DNA of 64,000 bases from Acidimicrobiaceae bacterium (GTDB taxonomy: Bacteria; Actinomycetota; Acidimicrobiia; Acidimicrobiales; Aldehydirespiratoraceae): assembly GCA_026708645.1 (NCBI GenBank), contig JAPOUM010000022.1, positions 62,001 through 126,000 on the forward strand. Direction: 5' to 3'. The notes beneath the pieces are model-generated. The model did not search any database and was not told the DNA's origin. It saw nothing but the letters and a program-made list of their open reading frames with translations. A program made the position numbers and the translations under genes. Below are positions 35,384-44,568 of the stretch, piece by piece (position 1 is the stretch's first letter; each line of letters opens with the position of its first letter).

Positions 35384-37528
35384 CTAGCCCTTGAGCAGGA
35401 ACTCCGACTCGCGTTCATCGAGCAGCAACTCCATTTCATCGGCCAGCGCCGGATGCCTCGACAGATCGGGATCGTCGTCGAGGATCTCGACCGCGATCTC
35501 GCGAGCCTTCTCGACCCATTCCTTGTCGCGTCTCAGCGAGGCCAGACGAAGGTCGTTGCGGCCCTTCTGACGCTCCCCCATGATCGTGCCCTCGCCGCGC
35601 AGATCCAAATCCACTTCGGCCAGATGGAAACCGTCGTCGGAGTCCACCAGCGCCCGGAGGCGAGCCTCGGCTTCCGGCGTGGCCGCTTCGCCCACCAGAT
35701 AGCAACTCGACGCGAACTGGGCGCGGCCCACCCGGCCCCGCAGCTGGTGAAGCTGCGCTATGCCGAAACGACCGGCGTCCATCACCACCATGACGGTGGC
35801 ATTGGCGACGTCCACGCCGACCTCGATGACGGTGGTGGAGACCAGCACGTCGAGCTGGTGATCGCGGAACAGGCTCATCGTGGCCTCCTTCTGCACGGAC
35901 GGGATCCGTCCGTGCAGAAGGCCGACCCGGAGCCCCGCCAGTTCGCCTCCTTCACCGCTGAGACGCTTAAAGGTCTGGGCGGCGGAGCTGACGTCGAGCG
36001 CTTCGGAATCCTCGATGAGGGGGCACACCACGTACGCCTGGCGGCCCTCGGCAACGGCAGCCCGCACCGCCGCCCAGACCTGCGCCTCCTCGAGCGGGCC
36101 CCTGGCCCAGGAGGTGGCGATCCGCACGCGGCCCGCGGGCAGCTCGTCGAGTGTCGACATGTCCAAGTCGCCGTAGACCGTCATCGCCGCAGTGCGCGGA
36201 ATGGGAGTGGCGGTCATCACCAGCAGGTCGGGCGTGACCGACCGCGGCCCGCGGGCGCGCAGCACTGCCCGCTGCTCGACGCCGAAACGATGCTGCTCGT
36301 CGATGACCACCACACCCAGGGATCGATACTGCAACCCCTCGGAGATCAGCGCGTGGGTGCCGACCACGATGTCCACTTGGCCGCACTCCAGCCCTTGCGC
36401 CGCGCTGCGTCGCTCAGCGGCGCCGAGGCTCGCGGTCAGCAGCTCCATCCGCAGCGGCCTCGTCGCTGTCAGGCGGCTCTCATCGGGGACCGAGAAGTCC
36501 CCCAGCAATTTCACCATCGTCTGATGATGCTGCTCGGCGAGCACCTCGGTGGGCGCCATCAGAGCTCCCTGATGGCCGCCCTGAACCGCGGCCAGCAAAG
36601 CGCACAGAGCGACCACCGTCTTGCCCGCTCCGACGTCGCCTTGCAGCAGCCGGTGCATGGGGTGGGGCTTGGCGAGATCCTCGGCGATCACTGAGATCGC
36701 CCTCTGCTGGGCGTCGGTCAAACGGAACGGCAGCCCCGAGACGAACCGGTCGACCAGCTCGCCGCCGGAGGGGTGCGACAAGCCTGCGGTGTTGCGCTCC
36801 AACCAGCGTTTGCGCTGCACCAGGCGCAACTGCAGGCGCAGCAGCTCGTCAAACATGAGGCGCTGGCGCGCTCGGCTCGACTCGGCCATGGTCTCGGGCC
36901 GGTGGATGCCGGCGAGCGCGGCGTGGCGGTCCGGCAGCTTGAGCCTGGCCGGCAACTCGGCCGGCAGCGGGTCCGCTATGCCCCTGGCTTCGCAACGGTC
37001 GAGCGCGTTGGCGACATGATCGGCTATCTGCCAGGTTCTCAGGCCGGTCTTCTCCGACTGCGGGTAGACGGCGATGACGCGCCCGGTGCGGTCGCCGACC
37101 AGGTCCACCACCGGGTTGGTCATCTGCAGCGCGCCCTGATAACGGCTCGGCCGGCCGTGCAACACGACCGTGCGACCCACGCTCAGGCTCTGCTCCAGCC
37201 ACGGCTGATTGAAGAAGACCAGCTTGAGCCTGCCGGTGTCGTCTGAGACGACCGCCTCGACCAGAGTCCGGCGGCGCCTGGTTCGCCGGGATGCGCTGCG
37301 TTCCACGCAGGCCACCACGAAGACTTCCTCGTCGATCGCCAGATCAGCTATGCGCGCCTGGCGGGTGCGGTCGAGGTAGCGCCGGGGGTAATGCTGCAGC
37401 AGGTCGAGCACGCTGCGGATCTCGAGCTCGGCCAGCGCCGCGACGCGCTTGGGTCCCAAGTTCTTGAGACGTTCGACGCCTATGGCGTCGAGGTCGCGGA
37501 AGCTCAGAGGCGGGTCGCCTGCGGGCAT
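35384..37528 (-). CDS. recG: ATP-dependent DNA helicase RecG
   Basis: A 714-residue SF2 helicase that reverses stalled forks. The N-terminal wedge/OB domain covers about 60-180. Helicase motifs follow: Walker A LQGDVGAGKTVVALCALL, VVIDEQHRFGVEQR (DEQH box), MTATPIPRT, and QLHQLRGRVGR as motif VI. The C-terminal RecG wedge-associated segment is present, so it is full length. It lies between fakA and rsmD, the common actinobacterial order. Confidence 0.96.
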   Translation of the reverse strand: MPAGDPPLSFRDLDAIGVERLKNLGPKRVAALAELEIRSVLDLLQHYPRRYLDRTRQARIADLAIDEEVFVVACVERSASRRTRRRRTLVEAVVSDDTGRLKLVFFNQPWLEQSLSVGRTVVLHGRPSRYQGALQMTNPVVDLVGDRTGRVIAVYPQSEKTGLRTWQIADHVANALDRCEARGIADPLPAELPARLKLPDRHAALAGIHRPETMAESSRARQRLMFDELLRLQLRLVQRKRWLERNTAGLSHPSGGELVDRFVSGLPFRLTDAQQRAISVIAEDLAKPHPMHRLLQGDVGAGKTVVALCALLAAVQGGHQGALMAPTEVLAEQHHQTMVKLLGDFSVPDESRLTATRPLRMELLTASLGAAERRSAAQGLECGQVDIVVGTHALISEGLQYRSLGVVVIDEQHRFGVEQRAVLRARGPRSVTPDLLVMTATPIPRTAAMTVYGDLDMSTLDELPAGRVRIATSWARGPLEEAQVWAAVRAAVAEGRQAYVVCPLIEDSEALDVSSAAQTFKRLSGEGGELAGLRVGLLHGRIPSVQKEATMSLFRDHQLDVLVSTTVIEVGVDVANATVMVVMDAGRFGIAQLHQLRGRVGRAQFASSCYLVGEAATPEAEARLRALVDSDDGFHLAEVDLDLRGEGTIMGERQKGRNDLRLASLRRDKEWVEKAREIAVEILDDDPDLSRHPALADEMELLLDERESEFLLKG

Positions 37529-37555
37529 AGCCGTCGCCGTGCTGACGCCGCGGCT

Positions 37556-39298
37556 CTACTCGAGGCCGAAATAGTAGGGATAGAGGGGCTGGCCGCCTTC
37601 GCTGACCTCGACTTCCACTTCACCGTGGTTCTCGGCCATGTGAGCGACGATCGCCGCCGTGGCGGCGGCGTCAGCGCCGTCGCCGACGATCACGGTGAGC
37701 AGCTCATGGTCGTCGGTGACGACGGCGTCCAGCAGCGTCAGCGCCGCGGCGGTCATGTCGGAGGCGACCGCGACGATGCCTTCAGGGCCGATCCCCAGCC
37801 AGTCGCCGGCGACGATGGCGCCGGCCGCGCTGGAGGCTTCGCGCACGGCACGAGTGACTTCGCCGCGGGTGACGCAGCCGGCGGCGCCGGTCATGTCCGC
37901 GAGGTTGCGCTCGATGGCGGCGGCGCTGTTGAAGGCGACGAGCGCGGCGAGCCCCTCCACCACGCTGCAGGTCGGCACCACGCCCACATTTCGCAGTGTC
38001 TCGCCGTCGAGTTGCTCGGCCACCGGGATGATGTTCTTGTTGTTGGGCAGCACCACGACGCTGCCGGTCGGCAGCGAATCGACCGCCGCCAGGAGCTCCG
38101 CGGTGGACGGGTTCATGGACTGTCCGCCGGTCACCACGCGTCGGGCGCCCAGCGAAGACAGAATCTCGACGACGCCCGCTCCGGCGCCCACCGCCACCAC
38201 CGAGCAGCCGTCGGCTTCGGTGATCTCCACCGGCTCGAACGCAGCAGCGCCGGCCTGGCTGTCGGCGGCCTGGCTGACGGCGACGGCGGCCTCATCGGCG
38301 GCGCCGATATTCGTTTGCATCTCGTCGAAGCGCTCGGTGTGCTCGCCTGCTTGTTCCAGCAGGTCGGTGATCTCGATGCGGTGGGGTCGTCCCACTGCGA
38401 TGCCGGCCTCGATCGCCGCGCCGATGAAATCGGTGTGGATGTGGCAGTTCCAGATGCCGTCGCCTCCCACCACGACTATCGAGTCGCCGATCTCTTTCCA
38501 GGCGGACTTGAAGCCGTCGACGGCGGAATCGGGCGCGTCCAGCAGGAACATCACCTCGTAGCGCAGATCAGCTATCGACGGCCCCTCAGACGAATCACCG
38601 GCGCCTGAGGCCGCCGAGGCGGCGGCAGCCGCGGCTTGCGAGGGCGGCGGTTCGGGCGCTTGCGGCATGGGGCGTCCGTCGAGCACGTTCAAGCAGGCGT
38701 CGAACAGCAGGACCAGCCCGGCGCCGCCTGCGTCCACCACTCCCGCGGCGGCCAGCGCCGGGAGCATCTCGGGGGTGCGCGCCAATGCGTCGTAGCCGCG
38801 TTCGCGGGCGGCGGCGAGCACCTCGACGAGGCTGTCGCCGCGGCAGGCCGCGCCCGCAGACGCCTCGGCGGCTTCACGGACGACCGTCAAGATGGTGCCT
38901 TCCACCGGACGGGCCACCGCCGAGTAGGCGCTCTCGCTGGCTGCCGTCAAAGCGGCCGCCATGACCGCTGCGTCGGCTCGCGCATGTTGGCGCAGCACGC
39001 CGCAGACACCTCGAAGAATTTGAGCCAGGATCACTCCCGAGTTGCCGCGGGCGCCCATGAGAGCCCCGTGGGAGATCGCCGCGCACAGCGGTTCGAACTC
39101 GTCCGCGACGGCTTCGGAGCTTTCCAGCACCGACTGCAGGGTCAAAGACATGTTCATGCCCGTGTCGCCGTCGGGCACCGGGTAGACGTTGAGGTTGTCG
39201 AGAACCTGCCGGTGGGCGGCGAGCCCGCCGTGGAATCCGGCTATGACGCGACGCAGACCGGCCGCATCGAGGACAGGTGACGCCGCCTCTGACTCCAT
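37556..39298 (-). CDS. fakA: Fatty acid kinase subunit FakA-like (DAK2/DegV-type) protein
   Basis: A 580-residue protein. The N-terminal DAK2 (DhaL-like) kinase domain has NVYPVPDGDTGMNMSLTL, whose aspartates coordinate Mg-ATP, and GARGNSGVILAQILRG. The middle and C-terminal part (DLRYEVMFLLDAP..., VLPNNKNIIPVAEQ) match FakA/YloV. FakA phosphorylates fatty acids bound by FakB (DegV). rpmB, often upstream, is not seen. Downstream is recG at 27 bp. Confidence 0.9.
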   Translation of the reverse strand: MESEAASPVLDAAGLRRVIAGFHGGLAAHRQVLDNLNVYPVPDGDTGMNMSLTLQSVLESSEAVADEFEPLCAAISHGALMGARGNSGVILAQILRGVCGVLRQHARADAAVMAAALTAASESAYSAVARPVEGTILTVVREAAEASAGAACRGDSLVEVLAAARERGYDALARTPEMLPALAAAGVVDAGGAGLVLLFDACLNVLDGRPMPQAPEPPPSQAAAAAASAASGAGDSSEGPSIADLRYEVMFLLDAPDSAVDGFKSAWKEIGDSIVVVGGDGIWNCHIHTDFIGAAIEAGIAVGRPHRIEITDLLEQAGEHTERFDEMQTNIGAADEAAVAVSQAADSQAGAAAFEPVEITEADGCSVVAVGAGAGVVEILSSLGARRVVTGGQSMNPSTAELLAAVDSLPTGSVVVLPNNKNIIPVAEQLDGETLRNVGVVPTCSVVEGLAALVAFNSAAAIERNLADMTGAAGCVTRGEVTRAVREASSAAGAIVAGDWLGIGPEGIVAVASDMTAAALTLLDAVVTDDHELLTVIVGDGADAAATAAIVAHMAENHGEVEVEVSEGGQPLYPYYFGLE

Positions 39299-39561
39299 GA
39301 GGCGAGGATAGCCGTCGCCTCGGCCCGACTCCGCCGTACGGCATCGCTCAAGACCGTGAGGCTCTTAGAGCGCGAGCGAACAGTCGAGAGTTCGTCGCGT
39401 CGCGTCGGTGTCATTCCCGCTGGAGTTCGCTGCGACCCGAGGGCCTCTCGGGCCACAGCCTCGCTGACGATGGACACTGTCGGCTCTCCTATGCGCCAGG
39501 CTCTGAGGCGCTTGCGGCTGACTCGGCTTTTTGCGGGCGATGCCTACTACGCTGCGGTTCT

Positions 39562-39783
39562 GTGCAAGGCGTGATCAAGAGCTACGACCCGGTCAGCGGT
39601 GACGGCGTGGTCGTGAACGAAGCCGATCTCAGCGACGTCGACTTGGCGGCTGACGCGCTGCAAGGATCCCTGTTCAGGATGCTGCGCCAAGGTCAGCGCG
39701 TGCAGTTCGACCTCGACGACCACGGCCGAGCCACCCGGCTGCGTCTGGGCTCCGAGGTCGACATGGCCACTCCGGAATTCTGA
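39562..39783 (+). CDS. Cold-shock-domain-like small protein
   Basis: A 73-residue protein with a beta-barrel start typical of cold-shock domains: GVIKSYDPVSGDGVVVNE, then GQRVQFDLDDHGRATRLRLG. The RNP1 and RNP2 aromatic residues (KGFGFI, VFVH) are not conserved, so nucleic-acid binding is weakly supported. It starts with GTG at 39562 and stands alone, facing pckA tail to tail. Confidence 0.7.
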   Translation: MQGVIKSYDPVSGDGVVVNEADLSDVDLAADALQGSLFRMLRQGQRVQFDLDDHGRATRLRLGSEVDMATPEF

Positions 39784-39845
39784 GAGAACGAGACAGCGCG
39801 CAAGCCGGCGGTCTGCGTCACGCGCCGCCTTCTTCACATTGCCGT

Positions 39846-41525
39846 TCACATTGCCGCGGCTATTCCCATTTCTGAGTAGCTTTGCTGCTCGTAGCGGTCA
39901 CGGAACATTTCCCTGAGCCGACGGGCGGCAGCGTCATAGGCGCCAGGGACTTCCCAGGTGTCGCCAGGATCGAGGATGTCGCTGTCGACCCCGCGGCAGC
40001 TCACCGGCATTCTCAGCCCCAGGATCGGGTGAGTCCGCGTCTCGACGTCGTCGAACTCTCCCGACAGTGCGGCGTCCAACAGTCGGCGCGTCACCGCCAA
40101 GGACATGCGCCTGCCGGCGCCGTAAGCACCGCCGGACCAGCCGGTGTTCAAAAGCACGCACCGGGTTTCGTGGTCATGCATGCGCTGCTTGAGCAGTCGG
40201 GCGTAGACATCGGGCTTGCGAGCCATGAACGGCGCCCCGAAGCAAGGCGAGAACGTGGCCGCCGGCTCGGTCACACCCACCTCGGTGCCGGCCAGTTTGG
40301 CGGTGAAGCCCATCACAAAGTGGTACATGACCTCGCCGGGCTCTAGGACCGCCACCGGCGGAAGCACCCCGAACGCATCCGCAGTCAACAACACGATGGT
40401 GCTGGGGTGGGGGCCGCGACGGCCTTCGGCGACGTTGGGGTTGCATTCCAGCGGATACGCGAAGCGAGTGTTCTCGGTGATGGCCCGGTCGCCGAGGTCG
40501 AACTCGTCAGGATGAGTGTCGGCGAGGCGGCGTCCGTCCAACGCGGGCACGTTCTCGATGAGAGTGCCTCTCATCGACATCGCTGCGGCGATGACCGGCT
40601 CGGCCTGCTTGTCGAGGTCGATCAGCTTGGCGTAGCAGCCGGCTTCCAAGTTGGCGATTCCGGTGTCGGTCCAGATGTGCTCGTCGTCGCCTATGAGATC
40701 GCGATCGGGGTCCGCCGACAGGGTGGTCTTGCCGGTGCCGGAAAGTCCGAAAAGGATGGCGCAGTCACCGTCGGCGCTGACATTCGCCGAGCAGTGCATC
40801 GGCAGCTGGCCGTTGCCGGGCTGCACGAAGTTCATGACCGTGAACATGGTCTTCTTGTTGACCCCGCAGTAGTCGGCTCTTCCCAGCACCAGCACCAGCC
40901 TTCGTTGCATGTCGATGATCACCCCCCTCTGCGAGCGGGTGCCGTCACGCTGGGGGCTGCAACGAAACGACGGCACGTTCAGCAGCGTCCACGAACGCCC
41001 GAGACGATCCGGCGCTCCTGTTATTCGGGCGGGCAGCATGATGTTGCAGAAGTAGGCGTGGGTGGCGTATTCACCCACGAACCGGCAAGGCTCAGCAAAG
41101 TCGGGGTCTGTGCCGCAGTAGAGGTCGCTCACATAGAGCCGGGCCCGTCGTTGGTTGAGATGCTCGACGACGCGCTCCACGAGAGGATCGAACAGCGCTT
41201 CCTCGAAAGGCGCGAAACCGTCCTTCCACCACACCTCGTCGCGGACTGAAAGCCGGTCCACGCAGAACGTGTCATGCACGGGACGACCTGTGCATGAAGG
41301 GTCGGTGTAGTAGATCAGCGGGCCGTCGGCGCCGAGCACCGTGGCGTAAGCCTTGTGCTCGTCGTCGGGGCCGCCCGGACGGATCCGGCCGAGGTCGCCG
41401 GTCACAGCAGCCTCGAACAGTTCTCGTTGGGTGAGGCCGTAATGCAAGTCCGCTCCGGACAGCCCCAGAGCCGCTTCGAGTTCAGCCGCCACATCCTCGG
41501 ACGATCTCGCAGAATTCGCTGTCAT
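39846..41525 (-). CDS. pckA: Phosphoenolpyruvate carboxykinase (ATP)
   Basis: A 559-residue PEP carboxykinase of the ATP type, interconverting oxaloacetate and PEP at the start of gluconeogenesis. Motifs seen: kinase-1a GLSGTGKTTLSADP (P-loop), kinase-2 LIGDDEHIWTDTGIANLEAGCYAKLI, the oxaloacetate-binding segment YCGVNKKTMFTVMNF, and VLLNTGWSGGAYGAGRRMSL near the C-terminus. Most actinobacteria use the GTP enzyme (pckG); the ATP form here is less usual. Monocistronic; convergent with the cold-shock-like gene. Confidence 0.95.
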   Translation of the reverse strand: MTANSARSSEDVAAELEAALGLSGADLHYGLTQRELFEAAVTGDLGRIRPGGPDDEHKAYATVLGADGPLIYYTDPSCTGRPVHDTFCVDRLSVRDEVWWKDGFAPFEEALFDPLVERVVEHLNQRRARLYVSDLYCGTDPDFAEPCRFVGEYATHAYFCNIMLPARITGAPDRLGRSWTLLNVPSFRCSPQRDGTRSQRGVIIDMQRRLVLVLGRADYCGVNKKTMFTVMNFVQPGNGQLPMHCSANVSADGDCAILFGLSGTGKTTLSADPDRDLIGDDEHIWTDTGIANLEAGCYAKLIDLDKQAEPVIAAAMSMRGTLIENVPALDGRRLADTHPDEFDLGDRAITENTRFAYPLECNPNVAEGRRGPHPSTIVLLTADAFGVLPPVAVLEPGEVMYHFVMGFTAKLAGTEVGVTEPAATFSPCFGAPFMARKPDVYARLLKQRMHDHETRCVLLNTGWSGGAYGAGRRMSLAVTRRLLDAALSGEFDDVETRTHPILGLRMPVSCRGVDSDILDPGDTWEVPGAYDAAARRLREMFRDRYEQQSYSEMGIAAAM

Positions 41526-41652
41526 TGACTGGCCCTCGATTCGTGATCATCGGCAGATCGGTCCGTCATAATTGTCGAATGACCATATCTGCGGTCTGGC
41601 GACGGGTGCCGGCAAGGCTCGTCGGCGTTCGAAGGCTCGTGTGCCGGAGGGC

Positions 41653-42027
41653 TCATATCGCCGAATCCAAGAGCACGGCGCGGATGCCGAGCCCCATCAA
41701 GAAGAGTCCTGTGAAGCCGTAGAGCAGGCACATCTGAGCACGCAGGTGTGGCCTGTAGCTGTAGGCGACGCCCACAGCCACCAGACCAGAGAAACCGTAG
41801 AGGGCGTGAAGCTCGGGCGCCTGTCGGCCCTCGGCGACGATGAGCCAAGTCCCCAGCCCCGCCTGTACGAACACGGTGAGCTGCGCCGCGGCCGTGGCCG
41901 CCCACAAGGCGGGAATCCGCAGGCTCGGACGGCGCTGCGCGGCGAGCGCCCACACTCCGACCGCGGCATTGGCGAAGATCACCACCCACGAGAACCAGTC
42001 GTGCGCCGCGCCCACAGCCGTCGGCAA
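41653..42027 (-). CDS. Small membrane protein, four predicted helices
   Basis: A 124-residue hydrophobic protein with four membrane spans (WVVIFANAAVGVWALAA, IPALWAATAAAQLTVFVQAG, LYGFSGLVAVGVAYSY, LLYGFTGLFLMGLGIRAVLL). I do not recognise the family. It starts with TTG at 42027, directly against the stop of the racemase gene, so it is probably translated from the same mRNA. Confidence 0.65.
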   Translation of the reverse strand: MPTAVGAAHDWFSWVVIFANAAVGVWALAAQRRPSLRIPALWAATAAAQLTVFVQAGLGTWLIVAEGRQAPELHALYGFSGLVAVGVAYSYRPHLRAQMCLLYGFTGLFLMGLGIRAVLLDSAI

Positions 42028-43170
42028 TCAAGCCACAGCGCCGCTGGCACGCAAAGACGCTATGTCTCCGGAGTCGAAGCCTGCCTCGCGCAGGATCTCG
42101 TCTGTGTGCTGCCCGGCGTGGGGCGGGGGTCGGCGGATGCTGCCGGGGGTGCGGCTGAAACGTGGCGCAGGGTTCGGTTGCACCTGTCCCGCCACCTCGC
42201 CGAAAGTGCCGCGCGCGACGTTGTGGGCATGCTCAGGCGCTTCGCTCAGCGACAACACCGGAGCGAAGCAGCAGTCGGTGCCCTCGAGCAGTTCGCACCA
42301 CTCGGCTCGGGTGCGCTGCGCCACGACCGCGGCGAGCTTCTTCTTCAGTTCGGGCCAAGCCGAGCTGTCCGTCTGCTGATCCCATTCGCTGCCGTTCAGC
42401 CCCAGCAGCCGGCGGAGCTCGTCATAGAACTGCGGCTCTATGGGGCCCAGGGTGATGTATTCGGCGTCGGCGGTCTCATACACGTTGTAGAAGTGGGCGC
42501 CGGTGTCGAGCATGTTGGCGCCTCTTCGCTCGCTCCAATAGCCGGCGGCGGCCAGACCGTGAAAGGCCGTCATCAAGGAGGCGGCCCCGTCGACCATGGC
42601 CGCGTCCACCACTTGGCCGCGGCCCGAGCTCCGGGCCTCCAGCAGAGCGCACACCATCCCGAAGGCCAGATACATTCCCCCGCCGCCGAAGTCGCCCACA
42701 AGGTTGAGCGGCGGCACCGGCGCATCGCCTTCCCGGCCGATGCTGTGAAGGGCGCCCGCCAGCGCGATGTAGTTGAGGTCGTGGCCCGCTGCTGAGGCGT
42801 ACGGGCCTTCTTGGCCCCAGCCGGTAATCCTGCCGTAGACCAGGCGCGGGTTGCGTTCCAGGCAGTCGCCGGGGCCGATCCCGAGACGTTCCGCCACACC
42901 CGGGCGAAAACCCTCCAGCATGGCGTCGGCGGCCGACACCAGCGACATCACCACAGCCACTCCGTCAGGCGACTTGAGATCGACGCCGAGCGAGCGTCTG
43001 CCGCGGTTGAGCAGATCCTTGGGGGGGTCGGCCGCGTCGCCGCCGCGCACGGCTGAGGAGCGGTCGACACGGATCACGTCCGCGCCCATGTCGGCCAGCA
43101 TCATGGCACAGAACGGGCCGGGCCCGATGCCTGCGATCTCAACGACCCGGATTCCTGTCAGAGGCCCCAT
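42028..43170 (-). CDS. mcr: Alpha-methylacyl-CoA racemase (CaiB/BaiF family III CoA transferase fold)
   Basis: A 380-residue member of the CaiB/BaiF family. It starts MGPLTGIRVVEIAGIGPGPF, followed by MMLADMGADVIRVDR. The segments AGHDLNYIALAGALHSIGR and NLVGDFGGGGMYLAFGM place the catalytic His and Asp as in Mycobacterium MCR, which epimerises 2-methylacyl-CoA in branched-chain fatty acid and sterol side-chain breakdown. ATG at 43170 has GAGGTG upstream. Racemase rather than CoA transferase is inferred from the His/Asp pair. Confidence 0.88.
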   Translation of the reverse strand: MGPLTGIRVVEIAGIGPGPFCAMMLADMGADVIRVDRSSAVRGGDAADPPKDLLNRGRRSLGVDLKSPDGVAVVMSLVSAADAMLEGFRPGVAERLGIGPGDCLERNPRLVYGRITGWGQEGPYASAAGHDLNYIALAGALHSIGREGDAPVPPLNLVGDFGGGGMYLAFGMVCALLEARSSGRGQVVDAAMVDGAASLMTAFHGLAAAGYWSERRGANMLDTGAHFYNVYETADAEYITLGPIEPQFYDELRRLLGLNGSEWDQQTDSSAWPELKKKLAAVVAQRTRAEWCELLEGTDCCFAPVLSLSEAPEHAHNVARGTFGEVAGQVQPNPAPRFSRTPGSIRRPPPHAGQHTDEILREAGFDSGDIASLRASGAVA

Positions 43171-43260
43171 GCCTTCACCTCGCCTCTCTCCATTGCTCGA
43201 GTTGCAAGCATCCGCGTCGTGGGCACTGGGCATGTCACCGGCAAGTTATCGTCATCGACA

Positions 43261-44505
43261 GTGCCGGAGACGGAGATTCAGCGTCGCATCATTGCGGTGA
43301 CCATGAGTTCGGTGATCCCTGCCACCATGGCCATGGGGTCGGCTTTCGCAGCATCTGCGGTGCTGGCCGAGGAGATCACCGGCAGCGCCACGCTGGCGAC
43401 TCTGGCTGCCGGGTCGATGTCGCTGGGCAGCATGACCGCCGCGGTTCCATTGTCGCGTCGCATGGCTCGCCTGGGCAGGCGGAGTGGCTTGGTGTTCGGC
43501 TGGCGGCTGGGCGCCGCCGGAGCGGCGACCGCGGTGATGGCGGCGATTCTCAACGTTTATCTGCTGGTGGTGCTGGGAATGATCGGGGTGGGCGTCGGCC
43601 AGACCACCAACCTGGCAGCCCGCTATGCGGTGGCTGACAACGCCGCCGAGGACCGCCTGGCGCGTTCCATCGGACTGCTGGTGTGGGCTTCCACCTTCGG
43701 GGCCGCCGCGGGACCGGCGATAGCGCTGGGGCCGGTCGCCGGCCTCGCAGGGTTTCTGGGACTGCCCGAACTGGCCGGGCCTTACCTGCTGAGCACTGCG
43801 ATGTTCGTGACCGGATCGGCCGTCACCCACGCCTGGCTGCGCCCCGACCCGCTCGAAGTCCTCGGCACGATCGGCGAGCAAGCCCCCAAGCCGACTTCGC
43901 CTCTGGTCGTGATCCGCCGGATCGCGGCGCTGCCGGCCGCCCGGCTGGCTCTGCTGGCGATGCTGGTGGGGCAGCTGGTGATGGTCGGCGTGATGACGGC
44001 CACGCCGCTGCACATGACCAGCGGCGATCAGGACCTGGCCGTGATCGGCCAAGTGATCTCGCTGCACATCGTGGGGATGTACGCCTTCTCCCCGATCGTG
44101 GGCTGGCTGGTCGACCGGTTGGGCACCCACATCATGGTGACCGCAGGCGGGCTGGTGCTGTTTTGGGGAGCGGAGATCGCCGGACACACCGACCCCGAGC
44201 ACAGCGCCGGGCTGTTCAGCGGCCTGATGCTCATCGGCATCGGCTGGAGCTGCGGGCTGATCGCCGGCAGCACCCTTTTGACCAACGCTTTCCCTGTGGA
44301 ATCCAGGGTCGAAGTTCAAGGCGCCGCCGACTTCGTCATGATCAGCGGAGGGGCTCTGGGGGCGATGTCCTCGGGGGCGCTCGTAGAGTCTCTCGGCTTC
44401 CAGCTCTTGAGCCACTACTCGGGCATCGCCGCGCTGCTGCTGGTCGCGGCCGCGGCCGGGGCATGGTTCAGCGCCCGCGTCAATCGCACACGCCAACTCG
44501 CTTGA
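43261..44505 (+). CDS. MFS transporter
   Basis: A membrane protein of about 414 residues with 12 hydrophobic helices in two halves. The loop between helices 2 and 3 is PLSRRMARLGRRSGLVFG, close to the MFS GxxxDRxGRR motif without its Asp. The substrate is unknown. The start is uncertain: GTG at 43261 gives a typical N-terminus (PETEIQRRIIAVTM), while GTG at 43219 and ATG at 43303 are alternatives, none with a strong ribosome-binding site. It is divergent from the racemase (90 bp) and convergent with thiQ. Confidence 0.82.
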   Translation: MPETEIQRRIIAVTMSSVIPATMAMGSAFAASAVLAEEITGSATLATLAAGSMSLGSMTAAVPLSRRMARLGRRSGLVFGWRLGAAGAATAVMAAILNVYLLVVLGMIGVGVGQTTNLAARYAVADNAAEDRLARSIGLLVWASTFGAAAGPAIALGPVAGLAGFLGLPELAGPYLLSTAMFVTGSAVTHAWLRPDPLEVLGTIGEQAPKPTSPLVVIRRIAALPAARLALLAMLVGQLVMVGVMTATPLHMTSGDQDLAVIGQVISLHIVGMYAFSPIVGWLVDRLGTHIMVTAGGLVLFWGAEIAGHTDPEHSAGLFSGLMLIGIGWSCGLIAGSTLLTNAFPVESRVEVQGAADFVMISGGALGAMSSGALVESLGFQLLSHYSGIAALLLVAAAAGAWFSARVNRTRQLA

Positions 44506-44552
44506 GGACGAAGCCAACGCTGCCGGCTCGTGACGGATCGGCGGCGGCCGCG

Positions 44553-44568
44553 GCTGGCCGCGGCCAGC
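44553..44568. terminator. Perfect 16-bp palindrome between convergent genes
   Basis: GCTGGCCGCGGCCAGC is exactly self-complementary and abuts the stop codon of thiQ (44569), 48 bp after the MFS stop. It would form a strong GC hairpin on either strand. There is no T run, so bidirectional termination is likely but not proven. Confidence 0.5.

Noticed and set aside
39547..39849. 100-codon minus-strand frame over the cold-shock-like gene
   Set aside because: It mirrors the plus-strand codons and lacks any motif; the plus-strand frame has the cold-shock-like pattern.
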